Assembly (NCBI GenBank): GCA_907163375.1
Contig: CAJQUW010001459.1
Location: forward strand, 1-64,000
DNA length: 64,000 bases
Origin: Prostheceraeus crozeri
Lineage: Eukaryota; Platyhelminthes; Polycladida; Euryleptidae
Reading direction: 5' to 3'
Under the pieces are notes generated by a model. It saw only the letters and a program-made list of their open reading frames with translations. It did not search any database and was not told the origin of the DNA. The position numbers and the translations under genes were made by a program. The first letter of the stretch is position 1. Each line of letters starts with the position of its first letter. Positions 11,601 through 21,628 of the stretch are shown one piece after another.

Positions 11601-14010
11601 TTTGAAAATTTGAAATTCGATTAAAGCGGTCATCTTGTGTAGGCCCTATAGGACAAAGCACTGCATGGATTTTGATGAAAATTCACGCAAATGTGAGTGA
11701 GATGCCATAGAACGTTGGTGTAGCTCTACGGAATTGTCTGCAACGAGGAACAGTAGTTGTGACTAGCTGTGTTTTTGAAAATTTGAAAATCAGCTGCGTA
11801 AGCTGTTGTTTTTAGCTTATAAATTCTCTGTAGGACAGGGCACTGTTTGGATTTTGATGAAACTTAATGTGAAGGTGATAGAGGTACCGTGGAGCATTGC
11901 TGTAGCTCTACAGAATTTTCGGCAATGAAGAATGGGAGTTGTGACTACCTTTGTTTTTGAAAATTTGAAATTCGATTAAAGCGGTCATCTTGTGTAGGCC
12001 CTATAGGACAAAGCACTGCATGGATTTTGATGAAAATTCACGCAAATGTGAGTGAGATGCCATAGAACGTTGGTGTGGCTCTACGGAATTGTCTGCAACG
12101 AGGAACAGTAGTTGTGACTAGCTGTGTTTTTGAAAATTTGAAAATCAGCTGCGTAAGCTGTTGTTTTTAGCTTATAAATTCTCTGTAGGACAGGGCACTG
12201 TTTGGATTTTGATGAAACTTAATGTGAAGGTGATAGAGGTACCGTGGAGCATTGCTGTAGCTCTACAGAATTTTCGGCAATGAAGAATGGGAGTTGTGAC
12301 TACCTTTGTTTTTGAAAATTTGAAATTCGATTAAAGCGGTCATCTTGTGTAGGCCCTATAGGACAAAGCACTGCATGGATTTTGATGAAATTTCACGCAA
12401 ATGTGAGTGAGATGCCATAGAACGTTGGTGTGGCTCTACGGAATTGTCTGCAACGAGGAACAGTAGTTGTGATTAGCTGTGTTTTTGAACATTTGAAAAT
12501 CAGCTGCGTAAGTTGTTGTTTTTAGCTTATAAATTCTCTGTAGGACAGGGCACTGTTTGGATTTTGATGAAACTTAATGTGAAGGTGATAGAGGTACCGT
12601 GGAGCATTGCTGTAGCTCTACAGAATTTTCGGCAATGAAGAATGGGAGTTGTGACTACCTTTGTTTTTGAAAATTTGAAATTCGATTAAAGCGGTCATCT
12701 TGTGTAGGCCCTATAGGACAAAGCACTGCATGGATTTTGATGAAAATTCACGCAAATGTGAGTGAGATGCCATAGAACGTTGGTGTAGCTCTACGGAATT
12801 GTCTGCAACGAGGAACAGTAGTTGTGACTAGCTGTGTTTTTGAACATTTGAAAATCAGCTGCGTAAGCTGTTGTTTTTAGCTTATAAATTCTCTGTAGGA
12901 CAGGGCACTGTTTGGATTTTGATGAAACTTAATGTGAAGGTGATAGAGGTACCGTGGAGCATTGCTGTAGCTCTACAGAATTTTCGGCAATGAAGAATGG
13001 GAGTTGTGACTACCTTTGTTTTTGAAAATTTGAAATTCGATTAAAGCGGTCATCTTGTGTAGGCCCTATAGGACAAAGCACTGCATGGATTTTGATGAAA
13101 ATTCACGCAAATGTGAGTGAGATGCCATAGAACGTTGGTGTAGCTCTACGGAATTGTCTGCAACGAGGAACAGTAGTTGTGACTAGCTGTGTTTTTGAAA
13201 ATTTGAAAATCAGCTGCGTAAGCTGTTGTTTTTAGCTTATAAATTCTCTGTAGGACAGGGCACTGTTTGGATTTTGATGAAACTTAATGTGAAGGTGATA
13301 GAGGTACCGTGGAGCATTGCTGTAGCTCTACAGAATTTTCGGCAATGAAGAATGGGAGTTGTGACTACCTTTGTTTTTGAAAATTTGAAATTCGATTAAA
13401 GCGGTCATCTTGTGTAGGCCCTATAGGACAAAGCACTGCATGGATTTTGATGAAAATTCACGCAAATGTGAGTGAGATGCCATAGAACGTTGGTGTGGCT
13501 CTACGGAATTGTCTGCAACGAGGAACAGTAGTTGTGACTAGCTGTGTTTTTGAAAATTTGAAAATCAGCTGCGCAAGCTGTTGTTTTTAGCTGATAAATT
13601 CTCTGTAGGACAGGGCACTGTTTGGATTTTGATGAAACTTAATGTGAAGGTGATAGAGGTACCGTGAAGCATTGCTGTAGCTCTACAGAATTTTCGGCAA
13701 TGAAGAATGGGAGTTGTGACTTTTTGACTGAGAGTTTGAAATTCAATATTCATGTCGGTCATCATGTGTAGGCCCCGAAGGACAGTTCGGAGCATAGAAT
13801 TTGCTAACATTTGGATTGATGCTGAGTACGGTGCTGTCGAACATCTTTGTAATTCTACTTAGTTGTCTGCAGTGAGTAAAGGATGTTGTGGGTAGCTGTG
13901 TTTTTAAAAATTGGACATTCAATACCCTGTTGGACAGGGTTTTCTATGACTTTCTATTAAACTTGATGGGATGATCGGGGCTTCTTGTAGCTTTGGTTAG
14001 GCTGTATTTC
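5681..14010 (+). repeat. Homogeneous satellite array: 22 copies of a 355-bp dimeric unit with decayed edges
   Basis: The landmark attttcggcaatgaagaatg recurs at 5,881, 6,236, 6,591, 6,946, 7,301, 7,656, 8,010 and so on to 13,690, which is 22 steps of 355 bp with one 1-bp deletion near 7,695. Each unit contains two related halves of about 178 bp. One carries attttcggcaatgaag and the other attgtctgcaacgagg, and both then share tagttgtgac/agttgtgacta, tttttgaaaatttgaaa, aggacaggg/aggacaaag, cactg, ggattttgatgaaa and gctctac. Copies differ at only a few sites; the commonest is A or G in ggtgt(a/g)gctctacgg. Edge monomers (about 5,681-5,880 and 13,725-14,010) are strongly diverged. No open frame of note exists inside. 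A centromeric or heterochromatic satellite is a reasonable inference but is not shown by sequence alone. Confidence 0.97.
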
Positions 14011-14335
14011 GTTTTCTGAAAGAATGTGCATGAGATTCGTTTTGCTTTTGTCTCTCGGATGGCTGCATATGTTTAGGTGGTAAAAAAATTATGAGTCGAA
14101 AATGTTTCCGGCTGTCAATTGCGCGACTACAATTTTAGAGAGTATTTGAGAATCCATTTTGCTTGCTGTTGTCGATGTATGTAAAAATCAATATCTCAAG
14201 GTCTTCTAATATTGAAATGATTTTATGACGACTTTGAATGACGAAATTCTTCCATACCTCATTACACGAAAGAAATTGAAACCCTCAAATCAACCCACTA
14301 TAATTTTGTTTTTATCGGACGTTTCTTCGTCACAG
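14011..14335. other. Pre-insertion flank of the gypsy element; no gene
   Basis: A/T-rich sequence without recognised features. It would be contiguous with 19,060 onward before the retrotransposon inserted. Confidence 0.4.
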
Positions 14336-14525
14336 TGTTATGGATGTTGATACATGAACTCTTGACATTTGTTTATATACGTCAATTTAATGTTTGATAT
14401 ATGTGTGAAGAGACTTGAAATAAACGAGTATCAATTACGGTTCGCAAAGCGCATAACACCGGACTTTTCTCTTTTATTGCATGTAACTGCTGCTGTGTAT
14501 ACTGTATGTGTGCTAATTCCTAACA
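14336..14525 (+). repeat. 5' LTR
   Basis: 190 bp, TG...CA termini (tgttatggatgttgatacat at the start, aattcctaaca at the end). It matches the 3' LTR except for a 5-bp addition near 14,510. The stretch gaaataaacg near 14,417 is a possible polyadenylation signal region. Confidence 0.93.
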
Positions 14526-14532
14526 TCAGCGG

Positions 14533-14545
14533 TGGGATTGTAACC
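14533..14545 (+). promoter_or_regulatory. Candidate primer-binding site
   Basis: Eight bases beyond the 5' LTR lies tgggattgtaacc, starting with the TGG expected opposite a tRNA CCA end. I could not assign a tRNA, so the exact site is uncertain. Confidence 0.35.
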
Positions 14546-14645
14546 ATCAGCGATAACAATTGTGTGAAATTGATTGATAACCAAGGTGTGTTAATAATTA
14601 TTTTGTGTGTTCAACTTATTAATTTCACTTAGTGACACCGAGGTT

Positions 14646-16031
14646 ATGGATTGGAAGAAACTTGAGTTTGAGAGCAAGAACCCGTTAGCATTCTTTAAGA
14701 GTTTGGAAAGAGTTGCGAGTTTTAGTAAGTGGGGTGACGAAAAGAGGGTTAGTGCTGCAGTGTTACAGATCGGATTCGTAGAGGAATGGTTGGCAGATGA
14801 GGTAGAGAGCAAGAGTTTCGATACGCTAGAAGAGGTGCGAGATTTTGTGATTGCGAGGCTTCAACCGCCAGAGAAGAGAACATTGGCATTGAAGGAATTC
14901 CATGATAGCAAGATTAGGTTGAATGAGTCACCTAGGGAGGCGGCGGAGAGATTGAAAAGATTAGTGAGGGAAGCTATGCCGGAAGCAAAACCAGAAACTG
15001 TGACCATGATGGTCAAGTCACAGTTGATTGAAGCAGCACCGCATGTGTGGAAGGAAAAGTTATATGAGTCCCCGTTAGATTCACTTGATACGTTGATCTG
15101 TAAGATGGAGGTATTTAGAAAGACTGAAGTTTCGATCAAGAGAGTGTATGGTGGCGGTCAGAAGTTTGGTCAAAATTCCAGAATTTTCCATGGTAGAGGC
15201 GATGGTGTTGATCAGAGTCAGAGGGGCTTCAAACAGCATGTAGGTCAGAGGAGCAGTGGTACAGGTGTTAACTCCAAAAATGTGTGTTATGCTTGCAGAA
15301 AGCCAGGGCACTATGCCAAAGACTGTCAGGAGCGTCGTTGCTACGCATGCCGGGAAACTGGACATTTAGCGGCACACTGTCCTAAAGCATCAAGTAGTAA
15401 CAGTCAACAGAGCAACCGAAATGTGAAGCGGGTCAGGAAAATTAGTGAACCACTACGACAGATTGTCAGAAGAATTGAGTCAGCTAAGAGGAGTGATGAA
15501 GACATTTTCATTAATGTCAGTGTTGAAGGTCGACCAATAAAAGCAGTTATTGATACAGGTAGCCCAGTTTCGATTATTAATGAAGATACAGCATTTTCAT
15601 TATCTCTAGGTAGTCACTCAGGTACCATCGATCAGATGCTTGAAGGCATTGATGGAGGAAAGTTGCATACTGTCGGTGAGGTGTTGGTTTGGCTAGAAAT
15701 AGACGGGATCCAGCGGCAGGTTCTTTTCTACATTGTGCGTCATGTGTCTGACGGAATGCTTTTAGGGCGAGATATCTTGAAGGATTTCAAAGTGTTAGTT
15801 GATTGTGAAGACTCCTCGTGTTACATTAAGCGCGTTAAGGAAACGAGAGAGAGTCCTAGGATTTCAGGAGCGGAGCACTCAATTGTGACCACGTCAGATG
15901 CACCTATTTCGGTAAAGCCTTACCGGATTCCTGTTCATTATGTTGACAGGGTAAATCAGATGTTGATTGAAATGGAGAGGTTGGAATCATCAGAAAGTCT
16001 TGGAGTCCATACTCTTTTCCTGTGGTCATAG
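14646..16031 (+). CDS. Gag-protease polyprotein, Ty3/gypsy
   Basis: I place the start at the ATG at 14,646 (MDWKKLEFESKN); the open frame extends upstream only from a GTG. The N-terminal two-fifths is a Gag capsid-like region. Two CCHC zinc knuckles follow at roughly residues 214-250, CYACRKPGHYAKDC and CYACRETGHLAAHC, which bind genomic RNA. A retroviral-type aspartic protease comes next, with the catalytic DTGSPVS near residue 303 and the partner motif LLGRDIL near residue 375. The frame ends at 16,031, just as the sequence enters the RT N-terminus (the peptide that should precede the conserved VVIVPK stretch is read in another frame). That break between protease and RT is not the usual gag/pol boundary, so I infer a mutation rather than programmed frameshifting. 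Confidence 0.9.
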   Translation: MDWKKLEFESKNPLAFFKSLERVASFSKWGDEKRVSAAVLQIGFVEEWLADEVESKSFDTLEEVRDFVIARLQPPEKRTLALKEFHDSKIRLNESPREAAERLKRLVREAMPEAKPETVTMMVKSQLIEAAPHVWKEKLYESPLDSLDTLICKMEVFRKTEVSIKRVYGGGQKFGQNSRIFHGRGDGVDQSQRGFKQHVGQRSSGTGVNSKNVCYACRKPGHYAKDCQERRCYACRETGHLAAHCPKASSSNSQQSNRNVKRVRKISEPLRQIVRRIESAKRSDEDIFINVSVEGRPIKAVIDTGSPVSIINEDTAFSLSLGSHSGTIDQMLEGIDGGKLHTVGEVLVWLEIDGIQRQVLFYIVRHVSDGMLLGRDILKDFKVLVDCEDSSCYIKRVKETRESPRISGAEHSIVTTSDAPISVKPYRIPVHYVDRVNQMLIEMERLESSESLGVHTLFLWS

Positions 16032-18697
16032 TTCCCAAGCCACATAGTGAGGAGTTACGCTTAACCATTGATTATAGAAAGTTGAATAATGTGACCCAAA
16101 GTGATCCCTATCCAATGCCTGACTTACGTAGATTAGTGCAGCAAGCAGCGAATGCGAAGCATTTCTCGGTGCTAGATGTTCAGAAAGGTTTCTGGCAAAT
16201 TCCTATGAGGGAGCAAGACTGTCAGAAGACTGCATTTGTTGTTAACGACAGTCATTATGAATTTACTGTTATGCCGTTTGGACTGAAGAACGCAAGTAAG
16301 ACATTCCAGCGAGTAATGAATGAGATGATGCAAGAAGTAAACAGTAAAAGTGACAAAACATGTGCAGTAGCTTACATCGATGATATATTGATTTTTAGCG
16401 ACACGATAGATGAACATGAGAGACACATTCAGTTGGTTGTTGAAGAGTTGAACAAATGAGGTGTAGTTCTGAACGAGCGCAAGTGTTCATGGCGTAAGGA
16501 ATTTGTGGACTACCTGGGTTACACGATTGGTCACCAGTCCATTCGAGCAAGGGAGCAGTTCGCTGAAGAAGTTGAGACATGGAGTGAACCTTCAAATGAG
16601 ATAGAATTGAAGAGATTTCTTGGATTCACTGGATTTTATAGGGAATGCATCCCTCAGTACGCAATCATTACTCAGGAACTGACTGATTTGTTGAAGAAAG
16701 ATAGAGAGTTCGAGTGGAGGGATGAGCAGAAACAAGCGTTTTCTAGACTAAAGGAGGCGATAAAGGAGGCTCCACGCAGGTACTCACTTGACATGACCAA
16801 GCCAATAACATTGGTGACAGACGCCAGCGGATTAGGATGGGGCGCCACACTTGAACAGGAAGGGAAACCGATAAGCTTTGCGTCAGGCAAGTGGAATAAG
16901 ATGGAACAGGGGTACTCAACTACAAAAAGGGAAATGAGAGCATGTGTAAATGCAATAAAATCATTCCAGTGGCAATTGGTAGGAGCTCCAGACCTAACGT
17001 GGGTCACTGATCACCAGCCGTGCAAGAACATACAGCCGAACTTACTAGATCCCGTTCTATTTAGATGGTGGAGCAAGATTCACTCCCTGGGAGTGAAAAT
17101 TAGCTATGTTCCAGGTGAAAAGATTCCGCAAGCTGATGCGCTGAGTCGGAAAACAGTCAAATTAGTGAGGACAGATGATGAGTGGAGGCGCGCAAAAGAG
17201 GAGGATCTTGCGATGATTTGGGCCATACGTGTGAAGGAGGGGTTAACCGACATCAACAAACATGATGGTGATGAAGAGAAAATGAGTTACACGAAGTTGA
17301 TGGATAAGTTGACAGTTGTGGATGGAAAATTATTTTTCGAGAACAAGTTGGTGGTACCGAAAGGGCTTAGATCGGAGATGGTGGAGAAGGCGCACAAAGG
17401 ACACATGGGAAGGAAAAGGACAAGTCGATTGGTGAATGAGAAATATTGGTGGCCAGGGTGGCGTCGTGAGAGTGATGAGTTTGTGGCCAATTGCATTGTA
17501 TGTGCTAAGTCTAAGTACAATCGTCAAAGTCATGTCTCAGAAGGAATAGGGAGGATTGAAGTGATTGGTGAACCTTTCGTGCAGTGGGCCCTGGATGTCA
17601 AGGGACCATTGCCTACCACAAGCAACGGTAACCGTTTTATACTGGTTGCAACTGACCTATTCACAAAGTGGGTGGAAATGTATCCTATTCCTGATCAGCA
17701 AGCGAAGACAATCGCTGACAGAGTGTTAGATCTTGTCTGTAGGTACTCGATACCAAAAGAAATTCTAACAGACCAAGGCTCCAATTTCCAAAGCATTCTT
17801 TTTAAAGAATTGTGTGAATATCTAGGTGTCAAGAAGCTGAGAACTACTGCATGGAATCCTAGATGCAATGGGGAGGTCGAACGTATTAACAGCACACTAG
17901 GGGAGATGTTACGATGCCATGTCGAAGAAAAGGCGGATGAGTGGGATTGCTTCCTGGGTGTCATTGCTTATAACTACAGAATAACTAAGCACAGCGTCAC
18001 TAATTTCAGTCCATACCAACTAGTGTTTGGTCGCATTCCCCATACTAGTCTAGATGCGCATGTTGATGTTGATCCAAATAGTCCTCGTACGTACTGCAAT
18101 AGTCTACAAGAAGCATGTAAGCAAGCATCCGAATGGCAGAAGTTGGCGTTTGAGAGTCTATTGTCTGCTAAGGAAAAAACTTGTAGAGATGCCACGAATG
18201 ACGGTTTTAAGGAAGGGGAGTATGTCATGCTAAGGAAATATTGGATAGAGCCAGGAGCGGTTAGAAAGTTGAGTCCATACTTTGACGGACCGTTTGAAGT
18301 CGTAGGAGTAGAGAGGCCGGATTACATTGTTCAGATACAGGGAAGGCGAAAGAGAGTCCATGGTAGGAACTTGAAGCGTTATGGGATGAAAGGTGATGGT
18401 AAGGATAGATCAGTAGGTTGCATCACCATAGAAGAAGAAGCAGAACTAGATGGAAGCATAGATGAGCCAGTCAGTAGGAAACTCCATTTATATACCGATC
18501 CTGAAGAAGATCCCGGAATGATTATGGAAGTGGGCGGCAGTGAAGTCGAGCCTGAAGAGCGAGCAATGGACAGCGAAGTGGATGAAGAACAAGCGGCGAA
18601 CTCAACGGAGGGCGAAGAAGAACAAGAGGATCCTTTCTCCTTCGTCAGGGGATTATCGAAATATGGAAGAGTGCGGAGAAAGCTAGTGATGGAGTAG
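16000..18697 (+). pseudogene. Pol: reverse transcriptase, RNase H and integrase, interrupted by a TGA
   Basis: The pol frame is displaced by one base from gag-protease and becomes readable near 16,000. RT motifs: LTIDYRKLN, LDVQKGFWQI, MPFGLKNAS and the catalytic YIDDILIFS (about 16,375). An in-frame TGA at 16,457-16,459 interrupts RT just after this, and the frame then continues to 18,697. RNase H follows (VTDASGLGWGA, a later VTDHQPC). The integrase has an HHCC zinc region (GHMGRKR...CIVCAKSK), catalytic ALDVKG, LTDQGSNF and GEVERINS (D,D-35-E), and a C-terminal GPY/F-like stretch SPYFDGPFEV. It ends in a Glu/Asp-rich tail without a chromodomain. With both the frame break and the TGA, this copy probably cannot make full-length Pol unless supplied in trans. 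Confidence 0.92.
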
Positions 18698-18857
18698 AAT
18701 GTGACTGTTCGTGATTCATTACCGTGTGATGTGAATTTGTGTACCACATGAAGTCCTAAACTTTCGCAAGCTCGTAATGATCTCAAGTGCGAGTCTGTGC
18801 GACGTTGTATATATATCTCCGAACTTGTGCAGTGAAATCTTGTCAAACCGTGTGCTT

Positions 18858-18870
18858 AAGGGGGGAGGTA
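18858..18870 (+). promoter_or_regulatory. Polypurine tract
   Basis: aaggggggaggta immediately precedes the 3' LTR. It is the expected plus-strand primer site for an LTR retrotransposon. Confidence 0.85.
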
Positions 18871-19055
18871 TGTTATGGATGTTGATACATGAACTCTTGA
18901 CATTTGTTTATATACGTCAATTTAATGTTTGATATATGTGTGAAGAGACTTGAAATAAACGAGTATCAATTACGGTTCGCAAAGCGCATAACACCGGACT
19001 TTTCTCTTTTATTGCATGTAACTGCTGCTGTGTATATGTGTGCTAATTCCTAACA
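18871..19055 (+). repeat. 3' LTR
   Basis: 185 bp, same termini as the 5' LTR. It lacks five bases (near actgtatgtg) found in the 5' copy. It is followed by acag, which repeats the four bases before the 5' LTR. Confidence 0.93.
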
Positions 19056-19378
19056 ACAGCATTGCCACTTTTCAAAGGAAAAAATTTTCAAAAAAAAACA
19101 GCTTGCAAATGTGCCCTTCTCACAAATAGTTTACTACTGACAATAGAATTGAGAATCAAAAGCCATTTTTCCATTTTCAAGTTATATTTTCAGTAATTTC
19201 TCCGATATTTTAAGTTTCCATAACTTTCTCGACGATCATTCACATATTTATCAAACTCTTGAGGTTGATAAAAATTTTCACATTTCTATCAGTGAATTTC
19301 CATATCTTCAAATTTCGAGCACTGCTGATACTTCTTTGTGAAACGCAATTCCTCTGCAGACTGCTTAATAATACTGAT
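19056..19378. other. Gene-free A/T-rich flank
   Basis: Continuation of the site interrupted by the gypsy element. No feature recognised. Confidence 0.4.
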
Positions 19379-19380
19379 TA

Positions 19381-20160
19381 CCGTATTTATTCGATAATAA
19401 GACCCGTGGTCTTATTTTCGAATAATGCCCCCTCCCTCAAAAATTCAAGACCCGGGTCTTATTTTCGAATAATTCAAAAAGATATTCTCTGTAAGCTGAT
19501 AGGGCTTATTAGCATGCTGATTTTCTTTCTATCGGATCTCTATTATTTTCAGTAGGCCGGCCTATTGAATCTCTAATATTGTCAGGTTATTTGTCACTTC
19601 CTAAAGCCTAAATAATTGCGTTTACTCTACTACGCTATAGGCTAAACTGGTATTCTTCCGACCTCCTGGAATGAAATTTACGTAAATTCTTGCTTTGCAT
19701 TCAAAAATTACCCCGGTACATGATATTTCCGTATTTTTACCTAAGAGAAAAAACACGTTTTTTGAAAAACGTCTGCTATTAAACTTATAAATCACTATCC
19801 GTATCGGTTGAGTCTGAGTCAGTATCAGAGTCGTCGGTATCCATGACGACGAAGTATTCTTTCGTCGCACCAGACATGACCAATCCATCGTTTTGAGATG
19901 AGATCTCTCAGCCGTTCGTTGAGGCGATTCTTCGGAACCTGGGCACCGTTTTCACTAACACCGCAGCATTCAAATGCACGTTCGATTGCCGATTTCTGCA
20001 GCGAATTCAACTTGTATGTGTGATATGAAGCATAATGAGATTTATTTCCTCGATAGGCAATAAAAAATTTAAGACCTGGGTCTTATTTTCGAATACAACT
20101 TTTCGCATTATTCGAAAATAAGACCCCTCCCACCCGGGTCTTATTATCGAATAAATACGG
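19381..20160 (-). mobile_element. Non-autonomous pogo/Tc1-type element (about 780 bp)
   Basis: Both ends carry the same 26-bp inverted repeat beginning ccgtatttattcgataataa and continuing gacccg. TA dinucleotides lie at 19,379-19,380 and 20,161-20,162, the target duplication of the Tc1/mariner/pogo superfamily. Subterminal copies of ggtcttattttcgaata occur just inside both ends. The interior keeps a broken reverse-strand transposase tail (next entry), so this is an internally deleted derivative. Confidence 0.85.
19795..20010 (-). pseudogene. C-terminal remnant of a pogo-like transposase
   Basis: On the reverse strand, MNSLQKSAIERAFECCGVSE resembles the helical tail that follows the DDE domain in pogo/Jerky-type transposases (a pattern like IxxSFxxCGI). 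After one or more frame changes, an acidic Asp/Ser/Thr tail (MDTDDSDTDSD) ends in a stop. The DDE core itself is absent. The family assignment rests on this tail plus the TA target site and TIRs. Confidence 0.5.
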
Positions 20161-20164
20161 TAGG

Positions 20165-20270
20165 CAGTCGAAATTAACAGCATTTCACAAAACCAAATAT
20201 TAAGCAGTGTGGGACTAATATAAATCACTGCTTAATATGTGGTTTTGTGAAGCGCTGCTAATTTCGACTG
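20165..20270. repeat. Imperfect 45-bp inverted repeat (hairpin MITE)
   Basis: The arm cagtcgaaattaacagcatt... with ttcacaaaacc and ttaagcagtg is mirrored by cactgcttaa...ggttttgtgaa...aatttcgactg, with about four mismatches and a short A/T spacer. It directly abuts the pogo-type element, which may have inserted next to it or within a larger copy. Confidence 0.75.
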
Positions 20271-20664
20271 TTTAAATCAATGCTTTTAATTTATTTTATG
20301 AAACGCAAAACATTTTCCACACTGATATAGAGCACTAATTTATTTAATGAAACGGGCCCCAGATAATGCTGATTGCCTCAAATAAGAAATAGATAAAATT
20401 ATCAACAGCACTTGAAAATTGAGATTTTGTTATATTATTCGTTTGTCGCCTAGAAATCTGTTTAGTTCTTTTCAGAAACCACTAAATTTCTCAAAAAATT
20501 AGAGTGAGGCAAGACTATGTAAGGCGATGAAAGACAAAGAGGCGAGCCTAGTCACTTTCTGATACAAAGACCTCTCCTTGTTACATTGAGTGATTCTGTT
20601 ATCTGATATAGCTGAGAAATACGATGCGTGATAATATAGATAGAAGAATATTGCAACAGATCAG
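20271..20664. other. No gene; possible MITE end
   Basis: The string atgaaacgggcccc near 20,346 resembles the end of a foldback/hAT-like MITE, but I see no partner. Otherwise unremarkable. Confidence 0.3.
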
Positions 20665-21015
20665 ACGGTGTAATAGCCAGGAGACCAAACTTGTGCCGGT
20701 TCAGCCGATGTCATAGCCATTGCCATAGATTTTGGCTATTACTATTTTCAGCTGGTAAATTTTGAAATATTTGTGTACTGCGTCACTATGACGAAACATC
20801 CACTCTTGCTTCCGCATTTAAACACTAGAATTATTTTTAGTCATTAAAGTCTGTGCGAAATCCCATTGGTGTAATGTATTTCAGGGAGACGTAAATGCAG
20901 AAATACAGAAAGAGATACATATCAGGAATTGTTCATAGGATGAAAATTAAGATATAGGCAAAAATCTGGCCCTCTACCCTCAATTTGCACGGTTTTAGAG
21001 TTATCACCCCCACTA
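20665..21015 (-). repeat. Dispersed repeat copy B, inverted relative to 1-870
   Basis: The reverse complement of 20,900-21,015 matches 10-120 (gtgcaaat-gagggtagagg, ccagatttttgc, atatgtatctctttc). The reverse complement of 20,665-20,760 matches 760-870. Copies A and B face each other across about 20 kb. Confidence 0.55.
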
Positions 21016-21628
21016 GTAGATGAGACTGCTTTGCAAAAGATGTACGGTCTGTTGGATTAGGACATGCGACCCCATGTTATCTAGATACAAATACGTGCAG
21101 CCTACTTGATTTTATGGGACTAGCAATGCCGTGCTACCAATAAAAGTTTATTACACAACCTAACTATAAAAATCAAGAGCCCATGTGGAGCCCACCTCGT
21201 CGCTAAACCAGTTTTATTTCGTGCGCTCCCCGAGTGGAGCCATCATCGATAGGTGTCCACAGTTCGCGAAATTCATGCAGGTACTTAGATTTTTAAAAAT
21301 TGCGTGAATTTGAAAAATCTTGAAAATGTACGCGAATTGCACAAGAATTTTGAAAAATTATGGAAAGGTATATATAATGTACGAGCGCCTACATTCATCT
21401 CTTGACGTCTCTTGAATGTTTTATTGACGAAAACGAAAACGAGCACTATCTGAAGAATTGATGACGATGATGTATTTGTATAGACAATTTCTTACCTTGT
21501 TTTCTTTTTTTTGTATTCTTTCCATTGTCGAGTATCATTTGAACTATATTTTCCCATTTAATACAATAATAAAGGATTTGGATATTTCATGAATGGATGG
21601 ATGGCTAATAATCCTTAAAATCATTGTA
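21016..21628. repeat. Mostly featureless; contains a diverged hAT end at about 21,249-21,370
   Basis: ggtgtccacagttcgcgaaattcatg followed by repeated gcgtgaattt/gcgaattgca motifs resembles the left end of the hAT element at 38,893 (cagggtgtccac with gtacgtgaatt repeats). No right end is seen. The rest shows no gene. Confidence 0.45.

Larger units (their letters stand above)
14336..19055 (+). mobile_element. Ty3/gypsy LTR retrotransposon (about 4.7 kb)
   Basis: Two near-identical LTRs (14,336-14,525 and 18,871-19,055) flank gag-protease and pol genes in the order protease, RT, RNase H, integrase, which defines the Ty3/gypsy (Metaviridae) arrangement. The LTRs begin tgttatggatg and end cctaaca, and differ mainly by a 5-bp indel, so the insertion looks young. 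The 4-bp sequence acag stands immediately before the 5' LTR and immediately after the 3' LTR, consistent with a target duplication. There is no envelope-like frame. The copy is defective: the reading frame changes between protease and RT, and a TGA interrupts the RT. Confidence 0.95.

Noticed and set aside
5881-13690. CENP-B box in the satellite, suggested by the Tigger/CENP-B-type gene nearby
   Set aside because: I looked for the TTCG-n-A-n-CGGG pattern; the closest stretch, ttttcggcaatgaagaatggg, has wrong spacing and bases.
5681-14010. CRISPR array or repeated gene family
   Set aside because: There are no spacers between repeats: units are contiguous 355-bp dimers and carry no lasting open frame. 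Eukaryotic context makes CRISPR implausible.
14607-14645. Upstream start of Gag
   Set aside because: The first codon there is GTG; the first ATG in frame is 14,646 and begins the sequence that looks like Gag.
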